Source: Candidatus Cloacimonadota bacterium
GTDB lineage: Bacteria > Cloacimonadota > Cloacimonadia > Cloacimonadales > TCS61
Assembly (NCBI GenBank): GCA_030638385.1
Contig: DAOWES010000157.1
Span: forward strand, 1-13,347
Length of the DNA: 13,347 nucleotides
Reading direction: 5' to 3'
Shown here piece after piece: positions 1 to 7,201 of this stretch; within the stretch, counting starts at the first letter, position 1, and each line of letters begins with the position of its first letter. Made by a program: the position numbers and the translations under genes. The notes under the pieces were generated by a model that did no database searches, was not told where the DNA came from, and saw only the letters and a list, made by a program, of their open reading frames with translations.

Positions 1-1
1 A

Positions 2-154
2 AAAAAGCAGCAAAACATTCCCGTTGAAGACAAGGATCGCGAAATAAAGATGTTGGATAATCTAATAGAGAAAGCCAATAAGATGGGAATGAGTAGCAAA
101 TTCATTGAAAATATCTGGTCGGAAATATTAAAAGAAAGTAAGAAAAATCAATGA
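2..154 (+). CDS. Chorismate mutase (AroQ type), C-terminal part, 5' end outside window
   Basis: The last 50 residues of a gene that enters from the left edge. They match the C-terminal half of an AroQ-class (all-helical) chorismate mutase, which converts chorismate to prephenate for Phe/Tyr synthesis. Aligned by hand to the mutase domain of the E. coli P-protein without gaps, the known catalytic positions all fit: K1 (E. coli K39), D10 (D48), R13 and E14 (R51, E52 in the segment VEDKDRE), S46 (S84) and Q50 (Q88). The stop TGA overlaps the ATG of the next gene (ATGA at 151-154). This indicates translational coupling with the aroDE fusion and an aromatic amino acid operon reading from the left. 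Whether the missing N-terminus carries another domain (for example DAHP synthase or prephenate dehydratase) cannot be seen. Confidence 0.85.
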   Translation, partial: KKQQNIPVEDKDREIKMLDNLIEKANKMGMSSKFIENIWSEILKESKKNQ

Positions 155-1506
155 TAATATTATCTATCCCCATCAACACAATTGATCAAAAAATCCCAAA
201 ATTAAAATCTGCTCAAAAACGTGAATTACGATTGGATTACTTGGAAAACCCATTAGGATTTGATTTTAGGCAAATTACTTCAAATGATATAATTACCATC
301 CGCGATATGAAAGAAGGTGGCAAATATCCGGTAGCTTTTGATGAAAAAGTCGAATATTACCTACAAGCAATAAAGCATAAAAACTGTCTGGTAGATTTGG
401 AGATATCTAATTATAATAACAAAATCCCTGCTGAAAACTTGATACTTTCTTATCATGATTTTTCAGTTGATTATGACATTATAAAAATTGAAAACATCAT
501 TAACCAAACAAATCAACTTGCAGCGAAATATATCAAAATTGCTGTAAATATATCCAAATACAGTCAATTTACCCAGCTTTCAGATGTTATAAAAAAATCA
601 AATAAACCTGTGATTTTGGTTGGTATGGGAAAATTGGGGAAGCTTTCGCGCTTACTTTATGCTCATCTTGGTTCGGTAGCTACATATATTGGTTTTGAAA
701 ACAACAAAACTGCTCGCGGCCAACTCTCTGTTTCTGAAGCTGAAATATTTAACCTACATAATGTAAAAGCAAAAACAAAGATTGGTGGCCTTATTGGTGG
801 GAACCATGTGTATCATTCCATTGGTATCCCATTTTACAATTCTACTTTTGTTAAAAAGCAAATTGATGCTTATTATCTACCTTTTGAAGTGGAGGATTTT
901 GATGATTTTTGGAACTGGCAAACAACCTGCAAATTTAATTTTTATGGTTTTTCCATTACCATGCCGCACAAAACAAAGCTCGCTTCCAAACTTGGAATTA
1001 ACTCGTTGCTACTTGCCCGAAATTTATACATTCCCAATAAAAAAACTACTTTTAACACAGATGCGATTGCCTTTGGAAAAAGCGTAGAACTCCTTAGAAT
1101 CCTAGAAAGTGATAATATCTTAGTTGTGGGAACCGGAAGCACTGCGGAAACAGCTCTATTTGCCTTACAATCTTTTCCACAGTTAACCATTTATGGTCGA
1201 AATGTAAATGCCGGGAATAGACTTGCTGAAAAATATAAACGAGATTTTATTCCATTTGGCAAAAACAACCTCAGCTATGATTTGATTATTAATTGCACTT
1301 CGCTAGGTATGAAGGGAGAAGACTTTGCCAAAATCACAAGTTTAGCAATCAACTCAAAAGTTATCGATTTACCGTACACAAATAATTCAACTTCCCTGAT
1401 CGATTTCTGTAAAAAAATGGGATATCCTTTTATAGATGGAAAAATGTTTTGGCACCTGCAAGCAAAGAAACAATTGGATGAATTCTTAGCTGAAATAACT
1501 GAATAA
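151..1506 (+). CDS. aroDE: Bifunctional 3-dehydroquinate dehydratase (type I) / shikimate dehydrogenase
   Basis: A 451-residue fusion of two consecutive shikimate pathway enzymes. Residues 1-200 are a type I dehydroquinase: E25/R27/D29 in the RELRLDY segment, the REGG-like R51-G57, the catalytic His102 in LSYHDF, the Schiff-base Lys129 in YIKIAV (27 residues after the His, as in E. coli AroD), R167 and the terminal GQ at 190-191. Residues 208-451 are shikimate dehydrogenase: catalytic K274 in SITMPHK, D304 in FNTD, the nucleotide-binding loop GTGSTAE at 327-333, NCTSLGM at 381-387 and Q437 near the end. The shikimate pocket is divergent: the usual SHSxSP reads YHSIGI (S223 kept, second Ser replaced by G225), and the Asn of NVTxPxK is S268. 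AroDE fusions are known in plants, Chlamydiae and some other bacteria. It overlaps the chorismate mutase gene by 4 bases and has no strong ribosome binding site, consistent with coupling. Confidence 0.9.
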   Translation: MIILSIPINTIDQKIPKLKSAQKRELRLDYLENPLGFDFRQITSNDIITIRDMKEGGKYPVAFDEKVEYYLQAIKHKNCLVDLEISNYNNKIPAENLILSYHDFSVDYDIIKIENIINQTNQLAAKYIKIAVNISKYSQFTQLSDVIKKSNKPVILVGMGKLGKLSRLLYAHLGSVATYIGFENNKTARGQLSVSEAEIFNLHNVKAKTKIGGLIGGNHVYHSIGIPFYNSTFVKKQIDAYYLPFEVEDFDDFWNWQTTCKFNFYGFSITMPHKTKLASKLGINSLLLARNLYIPNKKTTFNTDAIAFGKSVELLRILESDNILVVGTGSTAETALFALQSFPQLTIYGRNVNAGNRLAEKYKRDFIPFGKNNLSYDLIINCTSLGMKGEDFAKITSLAINSKVIDLPYTNNSTSLIDFCKKMGYPFIDGKMFWHLQAKKQLDEFLAEITE

Positions 1507-1516
1507 GGAGAAAATC

Positions 1517-2833
1517 ATGGAATATAATCCGGTAGAATTAATCATAAAAAAAAGAGATGGTGAAGAATTAACAAAAGAAGAAATCAGATTTTTCATCGGA
1601 AAATATTTAAATAATGAAATTCCTGAATACCAGATGTCGGCAATGTTGATGGCTATCTTTTTTGGAGAAATGAATCCCAAAGAGATTCAGGCACTAACCG
1701 AGATATATATCGAATCCGGTGCTCGTATCTCATTTGATAAATCTGCCAAAACTGTGGATAAACATTCTACAGGTGGCGTTGGCGATAAAATAACAATTCC
1801 TCTCGCTCCCATTGTGGCTGCCTGCGGTGCGAAAATTCCCATGATTTCCGGTCGAGGCTTAGGGCACACCGGCGGAACATTAGATAAATTGGAATCCATC
1901 CCCGGATTACGCACAAACTACAATGAAGAAGATTTTCGCAAATTCATCAATTTGGCGGGCTTCTCTATTATCAGCCAGTCAGATGAGCTCGTTCCCGCCG
2001 ACCGTCGCATATATGCGCTACGTGATGTTACCGGCACAGTTGAAAGTTTACCATTGATAACAGCTAGTATTATGAGTAAGAAAATTGCCGAAGGCGCTCA
2101 AAACCTGGTTATTGATTTAAAAGTTGGTAGCGGCGCTTTCATCAAAACTATGGACAAAGCAGAACGTTTAGGTCGCTTATTAGCCAAAACCGGAGAGAGC
2201 TTAGGGCAAAAAGTAACTGTAGTTTTTTCTGACATGAACTCACCGCTAGGTCATTATATCGGGAATGCTTTAGAAGTAAAAGAATCAATTGAATATTTAC
2301 AGGGAAAGCGGATTCCAGATATTCACAATCTAACAAAAACTTTGGCAATTGAGATGCTGATTTTATCCGGTATAACCTCAGATAAAGAAAAAGCCGGAGA
2401 GATGGTTGAGAAAGTTATCGATGATGGTAGTGCCTTGGAATGTTTACGCAGATTTATCAAAAATCAAAATGGTAACCCCGAAGTTTGCGATGATGTGAAT
2501 CTTCTTCCCAGAGCAAAATTTGAGATTCCAATAATTGCCGATAAGAGCGGTTGGATTTCTGGAATTAATAGTCAGCAAATTGGTTTTTCCCTCATCGAAA
2601 TAGGTGCTGGAAGAAAAACCCTGGATTCACAACTGGATTATTCATCCGGAGCTTATTTTCCTAAAAAAATAGGGGATAAGGTAGCTGAAGGAGAGGAAAT
2701 TGGAATTATCTTTTGCAATGAAGAAACACAAGGCAAACAAGCTGCCAAGAAGTTTTATGATTCTATTCACATTTCCGACAGGAAAGTACCTTTCAAGCAA
2801 TTAATCATAAAGATTACAAGTAATTGGACGTAA
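1517..2833 (+). CDS. pdp: Pyrimidine-nucleoside phosphorylase (thymidine phosphorylase family)
   Basis: A 438-residue cytosolic enzyme that phosphorolyses pyrimidine nucleosides to free base and (deoxy)ribose 1-phosphate. The family signature is complete: phosphate-binding KHSTGGVGDK at 82-91 and SGRGLGHTGGTLDKLE at 111-126. The pyrimidine-binding residues R169, S184 and K188 lie in YALRDVTGTVES and TASIMSKK. The wording ALRDVTGTV...SIMSKK resembles the Gram-positive Pdp type more than E. coli DeoA, which I recall as ATRDITATV...SILAKK, so uridine may also be a substrate; this is inference. The C-terminal domain (about 345-430) has the usual GAGR and hammerhead-like KIGDKVAEGEEIG. A good AAGGAG at 1505-1510 precedes the ATG by 6 bases. 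The gene follows aroDE by 10 bases, so it probably shares its transcript although the pathways are unrelated. Confidence 0.9.
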   Translation: MEYNPVELIIKKRDGEELTKEEIRFFIGKYLNNEIPEYQMSAMLMAIFFGEMNPKEIQALTEIYIESGARISFDKSAKTVDKHSTGGVGDKITIPLAPIVAACGAKIPMISGRGLGHTGGTLDKLESIPGLRTNYNEEDFRKFINLAGFSIISQSDELVPADRRIYALRDVTGTVESLPLITASIMSKKIAEGAQNLVIDLKVGSGAFIKTMDKAERLGRLLAKTGESLGQKVTVVFSDMNSPLGHYIGNALEVKESIEYLQGKRIPDIHNLTKTLAIEMLILSGITSDKEKAGEMVEKVIDDGSALECLRRFIKNQNGNPEVCDDVNLLPRAKFEIPIIADKSGWISGINSQQIGFSLIEIGAGRKTLDSQLDYSSGAYFPKKIGDKVAEGEEIGIIFCNEETQGKQAAKKFYDSIHISDRKVPFKQLIIKITSNWT

Positions 2834-2852
2834 CCCCGGATATCTTTAAATC

Positions 2853-2880
2853 TTGACATAAGAAAGACGTTAGGTAAGTT
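2853..2880 (+). promoter_or_regulatory. Possible sigma-70-type promoter for the rpmF-plsX-fab operon
   Basis: A perfect TTGACA (2853-2858) is followed after 16 bases by TAAGTT (2875-2880), which keeps the three most conserved -10 positions (T1, A2, T6) but only 3 of 6 overall. It lies in the 123-base gap between the phosphorylase and rpmF, the obvious place for a promoter where one operon ends and a ribosomal/lipid operon begins. The -10 match is weak and the DNA is AT-rich, so chance is a real alternative. Confidence 0.3.
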
Positions 2881-2884
2881 GTCG

Positions 2885-2897
2885 CACCTATAAGGTG
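2885..2897 (+). other. Small hairpin in the rpmF leader
   Basis: CACCT (2885-2889), a three-base ATA loop and AGGTG (2893-2897) form a perfect 5-bp stem, extendable by one G-T pair. An A-run rather than a T-run follows, so it is not a convincing intrinsic terminator for the phosphorylase gene. It sits about 60 bases before the rpmF start, within the likely mRNA leader. A role in leader regulation or weak termination is speculative. Confidence 0.3.
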
Positions 2898-2956
2898 TAA
2901 AAACCTATCAAAGTATTGAAACTAAAGAAGTTAATAGAGAATAAAGGAGTCATGAA

Positions 2957-3136
2957 ATGGCAGTACCAAAGAGAAAGACATCAAAGTCTAGAAGAGATAA
3001 AAGAAGAACTCATTACAAAGCAGAAATGCCTGCTATCGCAAAGTGCTCAACTTGTGGCGAGCCAGTTAAGCCTCACAACATATGTGCAAAATGTGGACAC
3101 TATAACGGAAAACAAGTTATAGACATTAAAGAATAA
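2957..3136 (+). CDS. rpmF: 50S ribosomal protein L32
   Basis: A 59-residue basic protein of the large ribosomal subunit. It starts with the hallmark MAVPKRKTSKSRRDKRR, has the conserved TH(Y)KA segment at 18-22, and carries two CxxC pairs (C30/C33 and C43/C46) that would bind one zinc ion, the zinc form of L32. The start is fixed by AAAGGAG at 2943-2949, 7 bases before the ATG at 2957; an ATG at 2952 is out of frame and too close. rpmF directly before plsX is a widespread bacterial arrangement linking ribosome and membrane lipid synthesis. The gene usually found before rpmF, yceD (DUF177), is not next to it here. Confidence 0.97.
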   Translation: MAVPKRKTSKSRRDKRRTHYKAEMPAIAKCSTCGEPVKPHNICAKCGHYNGKQVIDIKE

Positions 3137-3141
3137 GACAA

Positions 3142-4137
3142 ATGCGCATTGCAATAGATGCATACGGCAGTGATAATGCACCTTTCCCGGAAGTGGAAGG
3201 TGCAATTATTGCAATTACAGAAGATCTTTGTGAAAAAATCTACCTTGTAGGCAAGGAAGAAGAGTTAAAGAAAGAACTCTCTAAATACTTTTACGATGAA
3301 AAAAGAATTGAAATCGTACCAGCCACAGAGATAATTTCGATGGACGACAAGCCTGCTACAATTGTAAAAAAGAAAAAAGATTCATCCTTGGTGAAATCTA
3401 TTCTTTTGCACAAAGAAGGCATTGTGGATGGAGTTGTATCAGCCGGTAACACCGGTGCAGTTATGGCCGCATCTCTTTTTACCTACGGCAGAATTAAAAA
3501 CGTTTTAAGACCAGCAATAGCTATTACTCTTCCAACTCAAAAAAATCCGGAAATAATTCTCGATGTAGGCGCAAACGTTGATTGCAATGAGGATAATTTA
3601 TTACAATTCGCTATCTTAGGAAGTCTTTATTCCAGATTTTTTTATAAAAATGAAAATCCCAAAGTTGCCCTTTTAAATATTGGAGAAGAGAGCTCCAAAG
3701 GAAATGATCTTTCAAAGGCAGCTTATAAAAAGCTCTCAGAATTTAAAGACATCAATTTTGTCGGAAATATCGAAGGAAAAGCGATGTTAAAAGGCAACGT
3801 TGATGTAGTTGTGTGTGATGGTTTCGTAGGTAATGTAGTGCTGAAAACGGTAGAAGGCGTAGCCTACTCCATTTTTAGTATGATGAAAGAACAATTTAAA
3901 AAAGACTGGATCGCCAAACTTGGTGCTTTACTATCATACCCTGTGTTTTCTTATCTAAAGAAGAAGCTGGACCATAGCGAACATGGCGGAGCTTTGCTTA
4001 TTGGATTAAATGGTTCAACCATTGTAGCTCATGGAAGTTCAGATGCAAAAGCGATAAAAAATGCAGTTCGAGTATCAGTAAAAATAGCCAAATCTGGTTT
4101 TATTCAGCATGCAAAAGAGTATTTTGAGGAACTATAA
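3142..4137 (+). CDS. plsX: Phosphate acyltransferase PlsX
   Basis: A 331-residue peripheral membrane enzyme that makes acyl-phosphate from acyl-ACP and orthophosphate, feeding PlsY for the first step of phospholipid synthesis. Family landmarks are present in order: the N-terminal IAIDAYGSDNAP (usual consensus AMGGDNAP, so two changes), SAGNTGAVMA at about 100-109, DVGANVDC, LNIGEESSKGND, DGFVGNVVLK and the C-terminal EHGGALLIGLNG followed by HGSSDAKAI. The length is normal. It begins 5 bases after rpmF with only a weak purine-rich stretch before the ATG, so translation is probably coupled to rpmF. Its stop is 2 bases before the fabH start. Confidence 0.95.
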   Translation: MRIAIDAYGSDNAPFPEVEGAIIAITEDLCEKIYLVGKEEELKKELSKYFYDEKRIEIVPATEIISMDDKPATIVKKKKDSSLVKSILLHKEGIVDGVVSAGNTGAVMAASLFTYGRIKNVLRPAIAITLPTQKNPEIILDVGANVDCNEDNLLQFAILGSLYSRFFYKNENPKVALLNIGEESSKGNDLSKAAYKKLSEFKDINFVGNIEGKAMLKGNVDVVVCDGFVGNVVLKTVEGVAYSIFSMMKEQFKKDWIAKLGALLSYPVFSYLKKKLDHSEHGGALLIGLNGSTIVAHGSSDAKAIKNAVRVSVKIAKSGFIQHAKEYFEEL

Positions 4138-4139
4138 TT

Positions 4140-5135
4140 ATGGTTAATCGTTACTATGCTAAAATATCGGGAACAGGTAGATACCTTCCCGAGAAAATTT
4201 TGACCAATTTTGATTTAGAAAAAATCGTAGATACAAATGATGAATGGATTCGTACAAGAACAGGAATGTCTGAACGACGTGTGGCAGAGCCAAGCCAAGC
4301 GGCTTCAGATCTAGCATATGAGGCTGCGGTAATAGCAATCGAAGATGCCGGGTTAAAACCTAAAGACATTGATTTGATAATAGTTGGAACAATCACTTCA
4401 GATCATGCATTTCCTTCTACTGCTTGTATCGTGCAAAAGAGATTGGGGATAAAAAATTTCCCCGCCTTTGATATCTCAGCAGGATGTCCCGGCTGGATCT
4501 ATGCTTCAAATATTGCTAAGCAATACATAGAAACCGGTGCAGCTAAACATGCTTTGGTTATAGGCGTTGAGCTTCTAACAAAAATATTAAATTATGAAGA
4601 TAGGAATACTTGTGTTTTATTTGGTGATGGAGCCGGGGCAACTATTATGTCTCGCGCCGAGCTAACTGATATCAGCAAAGTTATCGATTCCGATATCTCT
4701 GCAGATGGAACATACAATGATCTTCTTATCCAACCTGCCGGAGGCTCTCGAATGCCTGCTAGCAAAGAATCTGTTGAGAATAAATTACACTCCGTTCACA
4801 TGGAAGGAAATAAAATATTTAAACTCGCAGTTAAGTCTATGTACAATTCTTGCGATACAGTGCTAAAGCGTAACAATCTTGATGTAAAATCAATTGATTG
4901 GTTATTAACTCATCAGGCAAATTTACGTATTATTGATGCTTTAGGACGTAAGATGAAAATTGATAAAGAGAAAGTAATTATCAATATCGAAAAATATGCA
5001 AACACCTCTTCTGCTACTATTCCAATCGCTTTAGATGAAGCAATTAGAGATGGTAAAATTCGCAGAGGTGATTTGGTTCTGATGTCTTCATTCGGAGCCG
5101 GATTAACTTCCGGTAGTTTACTTATTAGATATTAA
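4140..5135 (+). CDS. fabH: Beta-ketoacyl-ACP synthase III
   Basis: A 331-residue condensing enzyme that starts fatty acid synthesis by joining an acyl-CoA (typically acetyl-CoA) to malonyl-ACP. The catalytic triad is Cys116 (in SAGCPGW), His258 (in LTHQAN) and Asn288 (in YANTSSATIP). DEWIRTRTGMSERR at 34-47 and the C-terminal SFGAGLTSGS are typical. The sequence around the nucleophile, AGCPGW, departs from the common AACSGF; this may affect primer choice, but that is inference. The ribosome binding site GAGGA (4126-4130) lies inside the end of plsX, 9 bases before the ATG, with only 2 bases between the genes, so the two are coupled. Confidence 0.95.
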   Translation: MVNRYYAKISGTGRYLPEKILTNFDLEKIVDTNDEWIRTRTGMSERRVAEPSQAASDLAYEAAVIAIEDAGLKPKDIDLIIVGTITSDHAFPSTACIVQKRLGIKNFPAFDISAGCPGWIYASNIAKQYIETGAAKHALVIGVELLTKILNYEDRNTCVLFGDGAGATIMSRAELTDISKVIDSDISADGTYNDLLIQPAGGSRMPASKESVENKLHSVHMEGNKIFKLAVKSMYNSCDTVLKRNNLDVKSIDWLLTHQANLRIIDALGRKMKIDKEKVIINIEKYANTSSATIPIALDEAIRDGKIRRGDLVLMSSFGAGLTSGSLLIRY

Positions 5136-5148
5136 CGGAGATAATGAC

Positions 5149-6090
5149 ATGGCAAAAAAAATAGCATTTATCTTCCCCGGACAAGGCGCTCAATACATTG
5201 GAATGGCAATGGATTTTATCGCGCAAGATCCTAGTTTGGAAGAGATCATAAACAACTTTGATAAAAAGAACAATACCAATTTACTTTCTATTATGAAAGA
5301 TGGACCGGAAGAAAAACTTAAAGAAACCAGGTTCACTCAACCGGCAATTTTGTTTCATAGTATTGCAGCCCTCAGAGCTTTACAAAATGAAATCGAGATT
5401 ACACCGGACTTTGTAGCCGGACACTCTTTGGGTGAATTTTCTGCTTTAGTTGCCAATGGCGTACTGAACTTTGAAGATGCAATGTATTTGGTACATAAGC
5501 GTGGTGAATTCATGATTAAAGCCAATGAAGGCAAGCCTTTTGCTATGGCAGCCATCATCGGGCCGGACGAAGAAACTGTTCGCAATATTTGCCAACAAGC
5601 TTCCTCGGAAGGAGTGGTTGTGGCAGCAAACTTTAACACTCCGGTACAAACTGTAATTTCCGGTTCTAAAGCAGGTGTGGAAAAAGCTTGTGAACTATTA
5701 AGCGAAGCCGGAGCAAAACGAGTTGTTCCATTGGTTGTTGGTGGCCCTTTTCACTCACCTCTAATAGCTAAAGCAAGTGAATGGTTAACAGAGGAGATGA
5801 ACAGTATTCAATTTTCCTCGACAACTATACCGGTCATTGCAAATGTTGACGCCAATCTAGAAACAGATTCGGAAAAAATTAAGCTAAATTTAGCAAAACA
5901 GGTTACATCATCTGTACTTTGGGTTGCATCAATGCAAAGGATGATTAGTGAAGGAGTTGAACTCTTTATCGAGTTTGGTCCTCAGAAAGTTCTTACTGGC
6001 ATGATGAAAAAAATTGATAGAAAAGCAAAGATCTTAAACATCGACAAAGTGGAAGATGTGAAGAAAATTGTAGATTTTATCAAAAACTAA
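5149..6090 (+). CDS. fabD: Malonyl-CoA:ACP transacylase
   Basis: A 313-residue soluble enzyme that moves malonyl groups from CoA to ACP, supplying FabH and FabF. The active site is complete: FPGQGAQ at 9-15 (Q12 in the oxyanion hole), nucleophile Ser93 in GHSLGEFSAL, Arg118 in HKRGEFM (binds the malonyl carboxylate) and His202 in GGPFHSPL. The C-terminal EFGPQKVLTGMMKKI is typical. Length is normal. GGAG (5138-5141) gives a well-spaced ribosome binding site, and the gene follows fabH after 13 bases. Confidence 0.96.
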   Translation: MAKKIAFIFPGQGAQYIGMAMDFIAQDPSLEEIINNFDKKNNTNLLSIMKDGPEEKLKETRFTQPAILFHSIAALRALQNEIEITPDFVAGHSLGEFSALVANGVLNFEDAMYLVHKRGEFMIKANEGKPFAMAAIIGPDEETVRNICQQASSEGVVVAANFNTPVQTVISGSKAGVEKACELLSEAGAKRVVPLVVGGPFHSPLIAKASEWLTEEMNSIQFSSTTIPVIANVDANLETDSEKIKLNLAKQVTSSVLWVASMQRMISEGVELFIEFGPQKVLTGMMKKIDRKAKILNIDKVEDVKKIVDFIKN

Positions 6091-6101
6091 TAGGTGAAAA
6101 T

Positions 6102-6845
6102 ATGAAAAGATTAGATGGAAAAATTGCAATTATCACAGGTGCCGCTCGTGGTATCGGGTTTGGAATTGCAAAAACATACGCAGAAGAAGGCGCTCAAGTC
6201 ATCATCATTGATCTATCTCAGGACGCTGTTGATGAAGCTGTAAAAACCTTAACAGATGCGAGTTATCTAGCAACAGGCTTTGCCGCCGATGTTACAGATA
6301 ATGCAGTAATCGAAAAAATCTTCAAACAAATATTTAATGAATTTGGAAAAATCGACATCCTTATAAATAATGCCGGCATCACTCGTGATGGTCTTCTAAT
6401 GAAGATGAAAGAAGCTGATTGGGATTTGGTGATGAATGTGAACCTTAAAGGTACATTTATCTGCACTCAAAAAGTTTGTCGTTATATGATGAAAAAGCGC
6501 TCCGGTGCCATCATCAATATTGCAAGTGTTATTGGCTTAATGGGAAATGCCGGACAAGCAAACTATGCAGCTTCAAAAGGTGGTACAATTGCCTTTACAA
6601 AATCGGCAGCTAAAGAGTTCGCTTCCCGTAACATTAGGGTTAATGCTATTGCACCCGGTTTCATTGAAACAGAAATGACAGCCAGATTGTCGGAAGAAGT
6701 TATAGCTAATTATGCTAAAGCAATTCCTTTAAATAAAATGGGAAGTATTAGAGATGTAGCCAATTGCTGTGTGTTCTTGGCATCAGAAGATTCAAATTAT
6801 ATCACCGGTCAAACAATTCAGGTTGACGGTGGTTTGATAATGTAA
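6102..6845 (+). CDS. fabG: 3-oxoacyl-ACP reductase
   Basis: A 247-residue short-chain dehydrogenase that reduces beta-ketoacyl-ACP with NADPH. Visible elements: the cofactor loop TGAARGIG at 12-19, NNAG at 89-92, the catalytic tetrad Asn114, Ser142, Tyr155 and Lys159 (in QANYAASKGG), and the PGFIET segment at 185-190. The C-terminus ITGQTIQVDGGLIM is the family's usual ending, so the gene is intact. Its last roughly 30 coding bases plus the stop region are duplicated immediately downstream. It follows fabD by 11 bases with a modest AGGTGA ribosome binding site. Confidence 0.95.
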   Translation: MKRLDGKIAIITGAARGIGFGIAKTYAEEGAQVIIIDLSQDAVDEAVKTLTDASYLATGFAADVTDNAVIEKIFKQIFNEFGKIDILINNAGITRDGLLMKMKEADWDLVMNVNLKGTFICTQKVCRYMMKKRSGAIINIASVIGLMGNAGQANYAASKGGTIAFTKSAAKEFASRNIRVNAIAPGFIETEMTARLSEEVIANYAKAIPLNKMGSIRDVANCCVFLASEDSNYITGQTIQVDGGLIM

Positions 6846-6888
6846 AAAATTAATTCAGGTTGACGATGGTTTAATAATTTTTAAAATT
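6815..6888 (+). repeat. Imperfect 37-bp tandem duplication of the fabG 3' end
   Basis: Copy 1 is 6815-6851 (the end of fabG, its TAA stop and 6 bases beyond). Copy 2 is 6852-6888, directly abutting. Aligned without gaps they differ at 5 of 37 positions (32/37 identical): two G-to-A differences in the former coding part and three in the AT-rich tail. Both begin AATTCAGGTTGACG. Because the coding copy is constrained by the conserved FabG C-terminus (IQVDGGLIM), copy 2 is the duplicate. It is not translated with fabG, which stops in copy 1. Confidence 0.85.
6860..6887 (+). promoter_or_regulatory. acpP: Possible acpP promoter inside the duplicated fabG tail
   Basis: TTGACG (6860-6865, 5 of 6 to the -35 consensus) and TAAAAT (6882-6887, 5 of 6 to the -10 consensus) are separated by 16 bases and lie about 70 bases before the acpP start. 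The -35 element comes from codons of the conserved fabG VDGG region. The corresponding -10 position in the first copy (6845-6850) reads AAAAAT, so the -10 differs by one substitution in the second copy. A dedicated acpP promoter would fit the high demand for ACP. AT-rich DNA makes chance matches common, so this is a candidate only. Confidence 0.4.
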
Positions 6889-6955
6889 AATCCTTGTTAA
6901 TTAATGAAGAAAATCAAAGTAAGAAAAAAGAAGAAAAAAATTCAGGAGGATACAA

Positions 6956-7186
6956 ATGGATATCGCAAGAATTACTGAAATTATCGTAGAAGAATTAGGT
7001 GTAGAAGCAAGTGAAGTTGTTCCAGAGGCTAGTTTCATAGAAGATCTTGGTGCAGACTCACTTGATACTGTTGAGCTTATCATGAAAATCGAAGAGGAAT
7101 ATGACATCGAAATTCCTGATGAAGATGCTGAAAAACTTACAACAGTAGGAAAAGTTATTGAATATCTTGAAGCTAACGTTAGCTAA
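6956..7186 (+). CDS. acpP: Acyl carrier protein
   Basis: A 76-residue acidic four-helix protein that carries growing acyl chains as thioesters of 4'-phosphopantetheine. The attachment site is Ser35 in GADSLDTVEL, preceded by the typical FIEDLG; the rest (IEEEYDIEIPDEDAEKLTTVGKVIEYL) is classic ACP. A strong CAGGAGG at 6943-6949 sits 6 bases before the ATG, the best ribosome binding site in this operon, in a purine-rich leader. The gene is separated from fabG by 110 bases and from fabF by 84 bases, unlike the tight spacing elsewhere. It has a candidate promoter upstream and a hairpin downstream, consistent with an abundant separate transcript. Confidence 0.98.
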   Translation: MDIARITEIIVEELGVEASEVVPEASFIEDLGADSLDTVELIMKIEEEYDIEIPDEDAEKLTTVGKVIEYLEANVS

Positions 7187-7201
7187 GATAATCTAAAATT
7201 T

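Noticed and set aside
2834..2956. A riboswitch or FapR-type operator controlling the fatty acid operon.
   Set aside because: Only a 5-bp hairpin and a promoter-like box are visible; no extended inverted repeat of the FapR kind and no riboswitch core was recognised.
2916..3122. A 68-codon frame on the + strand overlapping rpmF.
   Set aside because: It is out of frame with the unmistakable L32 gene and has no recognisable protein features or ribosome binding site.
6904..6978. A 24-codon lysine-rich reading frame (MKKIKVRKKKKK...) overlapping the acpP start.
   Set aside because: It arises from the purine-rich leader and acpP ribosome binding site, has no ribosome binding site of its own, and runs out of frame into acpP. 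A leader peptide cannot be excluded but nothing supports it.
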